Notes under the pieces: model-generated
Told to the model about the DNA's origin: nothing
Seen by the model: only the letters and a program-made list of their open reading frames with translations
Databases searched by the model: none
NCBI GenBank assembly: GCA_013397695.1
Contig: VYZI01000003.1
Span: 8,410,730 to 8,474,729 of the forward strand
Source: Centropus unirufus
Lineage: Eukaryota > Chordata > Aves > Cuculiformes > Centropidae
DNA length: 64,000 bases
Direction: 5' to 3'
Program-made: the position numbers and the translations under genes
Shown here: in pieces, positions 48,481 to 61,679 of the stretch
Layout of the letters: each line of letters starts with the position of its first letter
How positions within the stretch are numbered: position 1 is the first letter of the stretch

Positions 48481-51400
48481 AGTTTCTCTCTTTTCCTGCC
48501 AGTTAACTCAAGTTTCCACAGCATTTGAGTTATATTTCTCAAAAATATAACTAGAAAAACTTCCAAGCACATTTTGTTCCTGACTTTTTTTGCTATGTAA
48601 GGAAAAGTGACCAAGTAGCTTTGAAATAATAGCTCTATATATAATTTTTCTGAAGTATATGCCTGGCTAAAGCAGAAAGTAAATCTCCAACTATTGACTG
48701 AAAGGTGATTAAATTGCATCTACTCTAGAAATAATGCTAAACCCATAGCTCACTCAATGGGAGGCTGCCTGAAGCCTCTTTGTGTTCCATCACTCTTAAG
48801 ACAGATTTCCACTCTCCTTCCAGCTAGGGGTGAGTCGTAGGTTAAGACGTGGCTGCTGACCAAGGGGGCATATTCCCATAGTGCTCCTCCCAGCTCCTTG
48901 TGCCTCCTATGGCAAATACATCCCCCAAGGTACGGGGAGAGCCAAATGCACTAGGATTTTACCATACACTTGGTGGATTCCCAAGCCACAGGTAAGTGTG
49001 TGATAGGAGGAGCAATTTGAGAAATTATGTGGCTTTGCTATAGTTCTATATATAAGAATCTAACTTGTAGGGCAGTATATTCTTGCACTGGTATCTAACA
49101 ATTGTGTCTCTTCATATGTATCATTGGCTACCAGGCTTTTTCTTTGCAGACAGTAGGTCTGACCAGCCTTTACCAACAGGAATGTTGTGGTTAGGCTTGT
49201 TTACATATGAAAAATACAGATGTGTCAGGTGTCCATTCCCTTTCTAGGACAGGGAGAAAGTTGCATCTGTCAATATCTCTGCCACCCAGCACCATGAGGA
49301 TAGGCCACAGAGCCAGATGGGAACTCCCATCTGGAGGGAAGAGGGAATTCCTGGAAAGAACCCTCTTCTCCTGGTTGATATATTTTTGGAGCTGCCACTC
49401 TGCATAGATATTCAAGATTCTTAATAATCTTGAGTGTTTTCCTGCAGACTTAAACAGCTCATTTCATCATTTAGCCCTGTGGCCAGTGCTGCATGCTGAC
49501 TGCCATGGGCCAGATGTGGTGTTTGCAATGATCTTATGCACAAGTCTTGTCCCAGCAATGTTACAGAAGCAAAATACACAGGAAGGACTCTGTGTGCAAC
49601 GGCAGCACAAATCATCTTAGTGAGTAGGGTTTTCATTATCTGCAGGGATGAGTCACATCTTACAAAAAAATGGGCAGTAAAATGTGTGCTGCAAGGTGTG
49701 TCTATACATTCATAAAAGAGGCAAGTGTTGAAAATTGAAGGTAGTATATTTTTTTGTCAGATAGCAAAAGAAGAAAAATGTTCCTAACTGAAAGCAGGAA
49801 AGAAAATAGCAGGCATCGCTCTCCAGGTTTTTTAAGCTATCTACTTCTGCTGTTGCATCCAGAGTAAAGAAGGGACTTTTCATTGTTTGTTAAACTCATT
49901 CCTTGATCTTTCTGCCGTCTAAAACGGAAGGCAGAAGGGTAACATTAGATTAAGCCAGAACAATATATCAAACTCGGATACAAAAAGCCCTTGGCTAGCC
50001 AGAAATTTTAAGGGCTTTTAGTGGTGGAAGGGCCTGTGTTTACGTACAGCAAATTCCAAGTGAACCCATATCCTTACCTGAATTGTAAATAACCTACTGC
50101 GTATATGCAGAGAGTATCTAATAATTATGTAGCAAACCCATTAACAGAAAATATTAGAAGTTATTTCTAATTTAGATGGAAATTGCAGGTTTAGTGGGCT
50201 TCCACTAGTATAATTTGCAATGAATCCAGACAGTATTGGGCTGTAGTTATTTGGATCTGGGTAAACTCCGGAAGGATTCCTTATCATTACTAAAAGTGCT
50301 TTAAATCTCTTTTCTGACAAAGTTTCATGCTCCTTCCTGTTTTACCAGTGAGTGCTCACAAAAGCATCATTCTGAAACCTCATTTGTATTTTCAGTTGTT
50401 GAAGTCCAATGCCACTGGGATGGGATATTTATAACAAATTGAGAATGTCTAAAGCCTTGCTTACAACGAGACTAGAAATGCAATCTTTCCTTAAAACTTA
50501 TTCATTATACCTTCACTTCTTATAGCACAGTCAGTGTCACATCCCATTCAGAATGTGCTTTCATTCTTTTTTATGTAAGAATTTAGTATCACATCTATAA
50601 CCCCTATGTTCAAGGTGTTTTATAGCAATTCATATTTCTTTAGAATCCCTGTTGGTTCATGAAGAAAATATTGAACAGCACTTGCTTTAGGATTCAATAA
50701 ATATCTTTTCCCAATTTTTGCTAGCTCTTATAATTTTCTCATAAAACTCTTATTGGTGTTTTATTTAAAACCAGAGCTTCTGAAATCACACAGCCGTGTG
50801 GACAGCTCTGCTCTACAAAAAAAAGTTCATCCAATATGGCTGCAGAATAAAGCATTGAAAACATATGACAGGGTTTGGAACTTGATTTACATTTGAAATT
50901 TTAATAAGAGGATGACTTCCCTAGCTAGGTAAAAAAAAATACTTGTCTTAATAGAAATAAATCAAAAATCTTGTTTTCTTCAGAGGCATATTGAAAAGAA
51001 ACTACTGCTGTTGTCTTTGTAAACCACAACAATTTTGACTTTGACTTTAATATTTGACTGCCCATCCTGTCCATAATACTTCAGCCCCTGTTAATACTGA
51101 CTGTAGGGAGGTCTACAATAGAAACTCATTTGCATGCTTGAGACTATTTTCAGCTCAGCATGAAGTAGAATGTCTCAGTACTTATTACAGGAACACCCTG
51201 CTGGTTTTTCAGTCTTAATTAGTGGCTGATAAAGCACTTCTAAATTTTGAGGTGAAAGATGATATACACTTCCCAAATATTATTACTGATTTGCTTACTT
51301 TTCCATTCCCGGATGATTAGCTTTTACATCATCATTTCCTATTTAAAAATAAAAAGCATGAAAAAGCTGTATAATGAGCAAGCTGAGCACACATTTTGCA

Positions 51401-53172
51401 GATAGTTGGTTCCCTCCTCACAGCACTTTATGGTAACACCAGGTGAGCACATCTCTGTAACAGCTATGTTGAAATACTGACAGTTCACATACTGATCTGA
51501 AGAATCAGTTGATCAAATTAACTGTACAGATAAAATGATCGATCTATGAGCCAAAGGAAATCAATCTACCAAGAGAATTTTTAATGGTGTCAAAAATAAG
51601 AACTGCAGGTATGGTGCTAAATAAAGTCCAAGTTAGTTTTGATTCATTTCCCTGTATCCTAAATAAACAGGTTGTAAACAGAAGACAAGGAAGAAAGGTC
51701 TAAGATATTTTCTGTATCTCTGAACTCATGTCCATACCCTGGCACAAAAAAAGGTCACATTACTCAGTTTCCTTAAATGTGCTACTGCTTGTGTCCTGCT
51801 GCTAAGAGCCTGAATGGGCATTAATAGTAACCACACAATCTAACATTTCTTGGGGAGGCATGGAGTAACACTGCTAAGTACCCTATAAGGCGCAGAATAC
51901 TCATAAAAATAATGGGCTTAGCCAGCCAAACTGAGACACTGGCACTCCAGTTGATATCAACAGCTGTGAGCACAGACGAACCAAAGAGCTCATCTGGAAT
52001 AAACTGGTGAAATGCCCCCAGCAGGTAGCTCCAAGCACCCTTTTCCCAAAGGAGTCCTTCCCATTTGAGTGCTGGTTGCATGGGCAGCTCATCCTTCTGG
52101 GACAGAGTAGGAAGCCCAGGGTGAGTGGTCTCCTGGGATGCTGGAGAAAATGTATTATTCTTCAGGATGGGGAAGCCGTGTTGCTTCAGCAGTGTGCCCA
52201 GCTCACCCCACTAGACTCTAGGCAAAGAAATGAGTTATATTTCTGCTCCAGAAGTTAGCTACTCTGCTTTGCTGTTGGAGGTCAACTCTCCAATGAGTGA
52301 AAAAATCAATAGACATGGAGAACCGTGCAGTGTGCCTGACTGCATCAGGATTTTGGAGAGCACAGAGGAGACAACAGACAAGGCCAATGAAGTAAGCCTC
52401 GCTTTCCATTGCAGATTGATAGATGAAATCTCTCCTGATCCTGCCTTCCTGCCTCCCCTCCACCTCAGCCTCTCACTGCACATCCCCCGTGGCAGTTCAG
52501 TCCTAACAGGTGAGAATGGGCACAGTTTGTGAAGTCAGAGCCAAAGAGAACTTGCTATTCCATCTCTGATAATGGCCAACAGGAGATGATTTAAGAAGAA
52601 GTAGCAGAGGGAACCAGCGCATAACACTGTCCTGGAGAACTCCAGCAAATTGTTGATCAGGGATTTTAGGAGTTGAGAGTAAGGCTTGGGGGCTTAATAG
52701 TCTGACTTAATATTCTGACTAATTTTTCTCCTAACACTTGTGCAGCCCCTTGTGAAAGCTTGGTATTCATCATATTGTGCAGTGAGTGTCCTATCCTCTA
52801 GCTGTAGGCTGCAGGAAAAAGTCTCCTGTTTCTTTTGAGCATGCTGTGTAGTGCTCCTCATTCATCCTGTGAAGACACACCTTTTGTTCCTCAGTTACTC
52901 CCTCTGGTTGACCCATGATTTTACGGACTTCCACTGGACAGCCCAACAGATGGGCAGACAATCAGGGATGCACCACTGACACCAGCAATCACAACACCAC
53001 AAAATGTTTTCAAAAGCAAGGACGTTTTCCTCCAAACAGACATACTAGCAGTGCTGCTGTCCTAGTTGTGTTTTTTAATTCCTACCATACTTGTACTTTC
53101 TTGAAAAATGGAGAAATATATAAAAAATAACAATCTGTCCTATAGCAAGGAAATAATACATTATTAAGGGAG
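48481..53172. other. intergenic, no gene recognised
   Basis: AT-rich sequence with chance open frames up to 100 codons. The part at 51120-51420 includes ATTTGCAT and TTAATTAG words and might be regulatory. A GC-richer patch lies at 52000-52500. No mobile element is recognisable until the LTR. Confidence 0.55.
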
Positions 53173-53722
53173 TGTGGTGGGTTGACCTTGTCTGGATGTC
53201 AGGTGCCCGCCAAGCTGCTCTATCACTCCCCTTCTCAGCAGGTGAGTGTGGGAAAAAATAAGATGGAAAAAAACACTTATGGGTCAAGGTAAAGGCAGTT
53301 TAATAAGGCAAAAGCAAAGGATGCACACAGAAGCAAAGGTAAACAAAAGATTTCTTCTCTACTTCCCATCAGCAGGGAAGTATCACTTCCATATATGTAG
53401 TGGTTGATTCAGATAAATGTTGTAATAACAAATGCCCCCTGCTCCTCCTCCTTTCTCTTAGCTTTTATTGCTGAGGAGACATCATATGGTATGGAATGTC
53501 CCTTTGGTCAGTTTTGGGCAACTGTCCTGGCTATGTAATCCTTCCAAGATGTTGCCCACCCCAGCCTACTGATGAGGGGAAAGGTAGGAGGGACAGTCTG
53601 GGTGCCATGGGAGCCTTGCTTGGCAGTAGCCAAAACACTGGTGTGTCACCAACACCTTTCTAGCTACCACTCGGAGGGCTGCGGTGGGGAAAATTAACTC
53701 CATCTCAGCCAGACCCAATATA
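53173..53722 (-). mobile_element. solo LTR of an avian endogenous retrovirus
   Basis: On the minus strand it begins near GGGTCTGGCTGAGATGGAG and continues with TTAATTTTCCCCACC. It then carries CTGACCAAAGGGACATTCCA and CATACCATATGATGTC before a CAATAAAAGC TATA-like box, then a TATTAAACTGCC poly(A)-signal region, and ends GTCAACCCACCACA. These landmarks match, in order, an LTR family widespread in birds as I recall it. No primer-binding site follows one end and no purine tract precedes the other, and no gag, pol or env is adjacent, so it is a solo LTR. The flanking 5-mers GGGAG and AGGAG could be a decayed target duplication. Confidence 0.85.
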
Positions 53723-56124
53723 AGGAGCAGATGCTGGATCATCACGTCATGAGACTTAGGGGACTGAAATGACCAGTAGAAGGGTTCTATGAAAAAGCTG
53801 GAAGCTACCCAGGAAACATTTGTGTTATGAGTGCACACAGTGTTTTGCACACTGTTTGAGAAGCTGAGAGAGACATGCGATTGCTGGGGATGAGAGAAGA
53901 GCTTTCTGCTGATTCCCAGCAGCCACTTGCAGGGCAGGTACAAGAATTTTTCAAGGCACTGGGACAGCCTAAGGAGAGGACAGCCTGAACCAGACAGCCT
54001 GACATTGTTGCTTGTAGCAAATATTACAGAGCAATACGTTGTGCCTGTGGAGTAAGAATCACTTCTGGTTTTTGTCCCTTGCAGAGCCCTCCAGAGCAGA
54101 AGGAAGGAGTTATACTGTGCACCTGCATCAGGAGAACTTGGCTTTTCACACAACAGGGATTCACGCAACAAGAGTACACAAACTGCTCAGAAAATAAAGT
54201 GCCTCCCAAGGACCCTGTGAAAGTGTGGATGCGTTCAGCCATCTATCTCTCCACTGGAGAAACAGCCTTGCCAAGAGCAATCTGATGCATCACATCAAGA
54301 AGAGAAGGCATAAGGACAAGGACACCATCGTACCCAGTACAACACCTCCTGAGGAGGCCCTTTGGCTCATTGCCCTCTATCTCTTTGAAGTGCTCCAGCT
54401 TGCTGTGCAGGAGTCTGAAGGACAACTTTGTATACCTCTTAGAGCTTTTCCCTCTCTTTCAGGCATACTTGCAGTCTGAAATTCCATGCTTTTCTGTGAC
54501 TGTATCATATATTTTCTCACTCATTGTGGAAGGCAGCAACGGGTGTAACAAGAACAGCTCTTCAAGATACTCAAAGCACCAAGGTTAGGCATAGAGATTT
54601 ATACAGGAAAGGTCCCTGAAGTGGTGAGAGAAACAAGGCAGCTCTGACAAAAAAACATCCAGGCTGTGAGCAAACACCATCTAGGTGAGAAGTTTAATGA
54701 AGTTTTTTCCAAAGGAGCTGAAAATTCTGCAAGCAGAGATAAACCTCAACCTCTACAAATGTCAAAAAGCTGTGAGCCTGGCCATGTTACACCCTTTCAG
54801 CAAATCAGGCATGAACTGCTTTGTCTGTTTTCAGAATCTTATTGCAACATCCAAATAGTATCTTAAAAAAACTTGTGTCTGAGAACACCTTTTTTCTAAA
54901 AACTCTTGGGGTCTGAATGCACAATTTTTCCCAAATTATTATCTAACTCTAGGCTATTTCTTTGTTAGGAGGAAGATACTGTCTCCATAGCTACCCTGAA
55001 TGCTTCAGTACCACTCTGCACGTAGCTTTCCATGAGGGGAAGCTGATTTATTCATTAGAAATGTGTTATGTTGGATTCCATTCCCACAAAAGCCTGAGTT
55101 TTTATGCCACAAAGCTGATTACAAAGCCCTGATGTAGGAAGACATTTTGGCTCCTCTCTCTTGATTTACTTTGTTGGCCCAACATTGTGCTGCCAGGTCA
55201 TGCTCTTAAAATTAGTGAGTTATTTCAACAGCCTAATTGCAATTGTCATCTGCCATCTGAGTGGGAAAAGAAGGTGACTTCTTGGAAGCTCTGAAAAACA
55301 CACAAAAATTAATGGATTGAGTGATCCCTGTCCCTGCCTGAGGAGACAATTTGTCATTTTGTTTATTGAAGTATCAGCAAGGTCTTGACTCTCTAATGGT
55401 CTGTATCACCTCCTTCCAGCCAACTTTGATGGTTCTGCCCAGTCTTCCTGGGAAGTGATAGTGTCACTGGCACACAGTTTTGCTCCTGAGCGCATGCAAA
55501 GATGAGCTAGTCACAATCTGGAAAGAGCAGAACACAGTGTGAGGGATCGGAACACTTCCAGGTGTGACACACTGCTTCACTTAGAATGTCCCAAACGTTG
55601 GATTAGCTCGAGAGTTCTAAACATTATGTTCCATGGTTTGGTTACTGTGACAATGGGAACCGTACCTGAGAACAAAGCTTAATGAAAGTTGGGCTTCATT
55701 CCCAGAACTGAGTTCCAGAAAACCAGCCAGTCAGAGCAGATGAGAAGCTGCACTTGACTGATTCATGAACAGTTTACGTAGGATTTTGGGGATAACTAAT
55801 ACAAAAGTCCTTCATGGACCTTCAGAGATCCATGCCTGACGTGCAGAGAGAAACCATTCCTCCTCTCGCCTCCGTCGCAAGAAGTGAAGATTCTTCTTGC
55901 CTCCAGTGCTCATGAGGAGGAAGGGACATGGGACAGTGTGACACAAAAGGCCACTCCCCAGGCAACCTCGGAACATGCACCCATTGCCTTGAGGACCTTG
56001 ATGACAGATAGACATCTCAGAGGACGGTCATGGGAAAGAAAGGTGGTGACCTCTCCCTCCCTCTCTTCCTCTTTTCTCTCTGCCTCTCTTCTTGCCCCTT
56101 TTCTCCTACATACCAACTTGCTTT
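53723..56124. other. intergenic, no gene recognised
   Basis: Chance open frames only. A minus-strand frame of 201 codons starts at 54171 and runs into the LTR (to 53566); it has no known domain. The segment contains a candidate conserved element at 55140-55300 and a pyrimidine-rich stretch at about 56050-56105. Confidence 0.55.
55140..55300. promoter_or_regulatory. candidate conserved non-coding element
   Basis: It clusters TAATTGCAATT (55234-55244), two E-box-like CATCTG words just after it, TTGGCCCAACATTGTGC and AAATTAGTGAGTTATTTCA. It is free of repeats and of open frames. Conservation is not testable here. Confidence 0.22.
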
Positions 56125-56169
56125 CCAATGGCCAATCCATAGCCTAAGACTATATAAACGTCAAATAAA
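56125..56169 (+). promoter_or_regulatory. promoter-like CCAAT/TATA cluster followed by AATAAA (LTR-like core?)
   Basis: Two CCAAT words (56125-56129 and 56132-56136), TATATAAA at 56151-56158 and AATAAA at 56164-56169 lie within 45 bp, preceded by a long pyrimidine-rich stretch. TATA and a poly(A) signal this close together are typical of retroviral LTRs. I could not find convincing TG...CA ends, so an old LTR is only one reading; chance is the other. Confidence 0.25.
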
Positions 56170-57956
56170 ATCACTTGCTGGAAACGTTCACAGATAATGA
56201 ATCACCCTCACTAGAATCAAACAGGATTCATGAGCCTTTCAGGACCTTTTCAGAGGAGCGTGGCATCAGGCACCACAACTTCTGGGCAGGAGTGTTCAAG
56301 TATGAACAAAAGATATAGGGCACAGGGACTGAGGGATTGTTGCTGGAGGAAGGCAAGCATGTGTACTTCAACAAATAGCCACGCTTGGGGCTAATAAAAG
56401 TTATATTTCACCAAGCAAATGGTGAAATGGTAACATCACAGTGTTTCAGTGCGCTGTCAGCATGACTCAAGCTGTGTCTGGCAGCAAGCTAGAGTCTGGG
56501 GACACTAAGGCTGCTGTAACGTTGCAGGGCAGGGAAAACCTGGCTAGGGGTGTTCCCCAAAGTCCTGCAGAGCACAAGCCATATGGTACCTCCGGTGGTA
56601 CATCAAACACCTCGTCATATAGCACTGGAGACAGGAGGCATGATCCCGCAACCTTTGTGCATAAGAGTAAAGCAAACAGGAATATCCATCTGCTTAAGGT
56701 ATATTCACAGAATGAACCATGGCAGATGTTCAATAAAACATGGGCCAACAGCAGAGCTAGTGTGAGTCCATGTACATTAGCATTACTGGGACAAGTGTTC
56801 TTGCCCTATTGACTGTGCCAATACCACTGCGAGTATGATGAAGAGTCTAACAGGGACAGAGTGGTAAAGAAAAACAAAATGTCTACATTAAGTCCTTCTA
56901 AATAAAAGCCAGGTTTCCGAGAAACTGAGGATGCGTAAATTTACACCCTGCAGTTAGGATTCCTCAGTCTGCAGATGGGATCCATTTTTTCTTAAAATTC
57001 TAGGTGGTTGAAGACAATTCATGCTATCACGCAATGATGATCCTTCCAGATGTGCTTGTCTGCCTCCCTTGGCTACCTCTAAAATTTTAGAAGACTGGAG
57101 GCAGCTAAGATGATTTTCATTCTATCAGTGAGACTGTATGCAGCATCTTAATGGAGTTAGGCAGAGGATGAGCATGGAGCTTGACTATATTTGCCACTCT
57201 GCCATCTGTGGATGATTAGCTGTCAGCCTTCCGTCAAGCAGGACCTCCACCAATTCCAACAGCTGAATTTTCTCCAGAAAATGGCTATTGCTGACAAGAG
57301 GGGACAAATGAAGCTGAGAAGTAGTTTCAGGACCCCTTTTTAATCTTGCAAACAGACTTTTAGACACAAATTCCATAAGAAACACCAGGACCAGATCCAA
57401 GAGATGTGCTGCAGATTGTCTGGGGCTGGGGTCAGTTCCTCCCACCACCAAAAAGACAAGGACCTTCTTGGCACATTGATGATAACCCAAGACCTAATGC
57501 ATAGCAGTTAGAGGGTGGCACGCTATTAGGCAGCTCTGTTGTTATTACTCTTGTGCCTTGCAAGAGAAGGTTGGGAGGCAACCTTTGTGAAAAGTCTCAT
57601 ATGTGCTTGTCTATGCCAAAGTAGCTGATATCATATGACAAAATAACCTCAAGGTCACGACCTTCTCAATTTAGAAACAAGTTGCTGGCATCCAACTTCA
57701 ACAAGGTAGGGCAGCATTGACCATCGGTCTCAGTTTACACTGCCCTGGGGGATTTCATACGCAAGGGAATAACGCTAGGAGTGCTTACACAGCTTCAGCA
57801 CGTGCAGCTGAGTCAAAGGCAGAAAGTTGCCATCATACACTAGAGGTGCTAAGTGTTTTCTTCCAGAGACTGAGACCCAGGTAAAGGCTTTTGTGAGAGT
57901 GTGGAGGGAGTGTGCGAGGGAGGTGTATCTTACTGCCTCTTTAGGCACATCTATAA
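56170..57956. other. intergenic, no gene recognised
   Basis: Open frames reach 123 codons (56441-56812) without any recognisable family. No mobile element is seen. Confidence 0.55.
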
Positions 57957-58004
57957 ATAGAATCACTAGGGTGGAAAAGAGGTTTGAGGTCACGGAGTCC
58001 AAAT
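57957..58004 (-). mobile_element. CR1 LINE, short 3' end fragment
   Basis: The words ATAGAATCACTAGGGTGGAA, AAGAGGTTTGAGGTCACGGA and GTCCAA match the reversed CR1 3' terminus (octamer, GGTTGGA tail, GATCATCGAGTCC). Only about 50 bp survive, so this is weaker than the other copies. Confidence 0.6.
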
Positions 58005-58820
58005 ATTATAGGAAATCACAGATCAATCTCTCATTTCATGCTATGGAAGGACACCTGTAAATTAAAGGAAAGGAGAAGCAAGAGCCAAATGTATCAGGAA
58101 CCAATTTTTTATCACCAGTGAGTCCTATAAAGATAAGATCTCCCTCTTTCCAAAGCCTTTGCCGTAGAAAGTTCACGCTCCACTCATCGGTTCCCTGAGC
58201 AGACCCTGGCTGTCTCCTCAGTCCCCTTGTGAGCAGAACAGACCAGCCCAAGTCAATGTGAGGTTGTCTGTAGCTGAGAACGCTCAGAAGCAGAGTCCCC
58301 GGCCGTAGCTATAACCTGTCACTCAGCCACCCCAGCCACACCAAACCCTGGTATCAGGCAGCACTGTAAGCATAGGAAGCTCTGCCTCATTTGTCCACAA
58401 GACTCCAACAGCTTTTTGTTGCTTCAGAGGAGTCAGGGAGGCTTAGTTTCTATTCTCCCAGCTCTTCTTGGAGAAAATTCCCCTGGACCAGACCAGCACC
58501 TTGGCTAGAGGGGCATGGACCCCTGGAGGATCTGTCTGACTCGTTCCCTTCAGGTCTGCAGGACAGATCTGCAATAGCACAAAGGTCTGGGCAAAATAAA
58601 TGTTATGAAGATTTTTCACCATCACTTTAAAGTCATTAAAAAATCCTGTAGTTGATACCAATATGCTTCCACGAGTCTATAAGATAACTGAAATCTGTGA
58701 TCACAGCTCCACTTGATGCTCCTGTCTATGCCTTTTCTTGTAAATTTAAGGCTATTACAATGGCTAAATCTGGACTTATATATGGGCAGAAGCTATGGTC
58801 AAATCAACTCTATTTATGCT
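58005..58820. other. intergenic, no gene recognised
   Basis: Slightly GC-richer sequence between two CR1 fragments, with only chance open frames. Confidence 0.55.
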
Positions 58821-59228
58821 TAGAATCATAGAATGGTTTGTGTTGGAAGAGACCTTAAAGATCATCTACTTCCAACCCCTCCGTCATGGGCAGGGACACC
58901 TTCCAGTAGGCCAGGCTGCTCAAAGCCTCATCCAGCCTGCTCTTCAACCCTGCCTACTGTTCCAGGGCCTCATCACCTTCATACTGAAGATTTTTTTTCC
59001 TTATATCAAATCTTAACCTACCCTCTCAAATTTAGAGCCATTACCCTTAGTCATATCCCTACAGGCCCTGCTAAAAAGTCCCTCTCCAGCTTTCTTGAAG
59101 GCCCCTTTAGGTGCTAGAAAGCTGCAATACCTTCTCCCCTGAGCTTCCTCTTCTCCAGGCTGAACAACCCCAACTCTGTCAGCCTATCTTCACAGCAGAA
59201 CTACTCCAGCCCATCATCTTTGTGACTT
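58821..59228 (-). mobile_element. CR1 LINE, 3' fragment
   Basis: It starts with TAGAATCATAGAATGGTTTG, a well kept 3' terminus, continues AGATCATCTACTTCCAACCC and CATGGGCAGGGACACCTTCC, and ends in CTTCTCCAGGCTGAACAACC and CTCTGTCAGCCTATC. This is the classical CR1 tail reversed. It is the best preserved 3' end in the window. Confidence 0.94.
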
Positions 59229-61679
59229 ACAGGATGTTATTATCTGAAGGCTCCTGGCTAATAGAATTACCCTTATAAGGATGTGAACAGCATTTAGGGG
59301 TCTCTGAACAACTCATAAGCTGAATTGCCTGGCTAAAAATTAATTCATTGACACTCCTCTTGGAGGCAATTACCTTCTGCTGCTTATTAAGACAACAACT
59401 GGTGAGATTATTTACCACCTCATTACACTGCTTTGTGTAATTCAGCTGCTTTGTTTTTCACATTAAGCACTATTAGAAAACATTTTGTTTGTGCCATTGG
59501 CTGGCCAACTGATATCCACAGGCTTTTAGTAACAGTGTGGAAAGATGATAAAACACTAAACAACCCAAATTACACACAACTATCAGGGTACATAAGGATG
59601 GATTTTGGCCAAAAATCACAGCCACCGCTAGACATCTGAGAATATTCTTAAGAGACGTAACTGTCCCCAAAAAGGATTAGCCTTGTAAGTTGGCAGGGTG
59701 ATGAACTCTGCAAGCCACTGCTTTTGTGATCAATCAAAATTTTGTCTTCATAATGTGGATATATATTTTGATGAATCATAATTTGTTCAAAGCTTATAAA
59801 AATTAATTGTATGCATTTCCTGAAAAACCCAGTAGTCAATATTTATATTTTTATCCAACTGACACTCATTTTACATTGACTGATTGTTCTCCACTCAAGG
59901 ATTTGGAGGACATGGGTTTGTTAGTTTGTGTGTGCAGAGCAGCATGCTGATCCCTGGTTTTCATCAGGAGTTATGAGCAAAGCCACTGCCTTAAAAATGC
60001 CAATCTCATTCCTTTTTTTTTAAGACAAGTGATTTTTGCGTAGTCAGAGGTGCTATCTCCTCCTGTCTCAGGAGGGATTCTGAAGGAACACGCATTTTTT
60101 TCCAGATCCTGGTTGAGTTCCACAGATATTTTGGGACTGTAAAGGCCACAATACTGCAGAAGAGAAATTTTTATTTCATGGCTAAAATGGGAAAATTGTT
60201 TGGCATGTTAAATTGAGTAATTAAGGCAGATCTTAATTTGTATTTAAATCTGCCTTTTTTATGCTTTGGCTATTTATTGCAAACCCACAGTAGCTAAAAT
60301 ATCAACATCATTCTGCTTCCACTGAACTCCCTGCCAAACCCCTTTAGCACCCCTGGGAATGGAGTTCAGAGAGTTTGTCTCTGTGTTTTACATTGAAGGA
60401 AAATGCTTCTAGCCAGATATTTGACTAAAAAATAACAAAATTGTTCATAAGGTCAGCAAAATGAATGGACTCCCCTTTCAGCAGAATAGCCGCCTCACGG
60501 GTTGATCAAGGCTGTGTTTGGGCTCTGAAACTTAGGTATAAAGTGAGATAAATTAGCCCAGCTCGGTTTTCCCCTTGTCTCTAGCAAAGAGTCACTTTTT
60601 CAGCTATGTTTTGAAGAGGAATTACTCGAGATTTTTTTTGCTATAGTCATAGGAATCCTTAAGTATTGCTAACGATTCTTCTCATAGTACTGTCAAACAT
60701 CTTAAATCTCTTCTAAGTCTGGTCTAGCAAAGGCAGCCTAAGACAGGATCCAGGTATTTCTAAATTCAGAGCCTAGTCATTTGAGAACCCTATCATACAT
60801 ACTTAACCAAACTAGTTACATCCAGATTGCAAGGGAGTTTTAGGCACTACAGGATGTAAGTGACTGAAGCCAATATTGAAAATGGGACTGAGAAGTTACT
60901 CTGCTCATCATGAACCTTAATGAAGAGACACTGAAGCATCTCAGTTCCATACTTTGCCAAGCAGGACAAATACAACCTATCCACTGCAGGGAGAAATGAG
61001 AAATAATGCTGTAAAGTGCCTTGAGAGTTTAAAGCAGATATAAAATGTATCTTACCTTACTGTCACCACAGATCTAAAGTGTAATACTTAAATAGAATAG
61101 GCACTTCTTTGGCTGAGGCCACTTCTCTGGACTAAATGAGGCAAAGCCGGAGAGAATTCAGGACATGGACAGAGACGTACAGAGAAAAAAGCAAGGATTT
61201 CACAGGATTTTTTTCATTGGTGAACTTATGAAGGATACTTATTCTGCATCAGACAGGGAGATTGTAGCAGCCTGAAACTTCTTTAGTGGTCATGGGTAAA
61301 GACCTTGCGGCTTTTGACAGTATCAGATACCACCTTGGAATGGTGACAGTGAATCCGCAACAGCCAGAGGAGCCTCAAACTCAAATGCAAAAATGTCCAT
61401 GGATAGACTAGGACACACTGAAGCAGTATTTCCAAGTCACCCTATATGAAGTCAGTTTTATTTTTTGAAAACTTCTACAGGGCATGGTGATTGCCCAGTC
61501 AATGCTGACCTTACACTGCTTAATAAAGAAAGCCACTTTCTTTGTTTCAACAATGATGAGAATTAGAGCAAATTTTCATGTCCTTGGCCCCCGGAAATGC
61601 CCCGTGTATTACAAAACATATCCTGATTTGATTAAGGAGAAGATCATAAGTCGCTCTGTTTGCCTGGGGCAAGGTTAGA
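59229..61679. other. intergenic, no gene recognised
   Basis: AT-rich sequence without recognisable genes or repeats. The part at 59230-59470 has several ATTA-type words (TTAATTCATTGACA, GGCAATTACC) and could be regulatory; this is a weak impression. Confidence 0.55.

Noticed and set aside
53566..54171. 201-codon open frame on the minus strand, the longest in the window
   Set aside because: It runs from unique sequence straight into the solo LTR and has no recognisable domain. The adjacent bases lack the purine tract expected before a 3' LTR, so it is not evidence of an internal retroviral gene.
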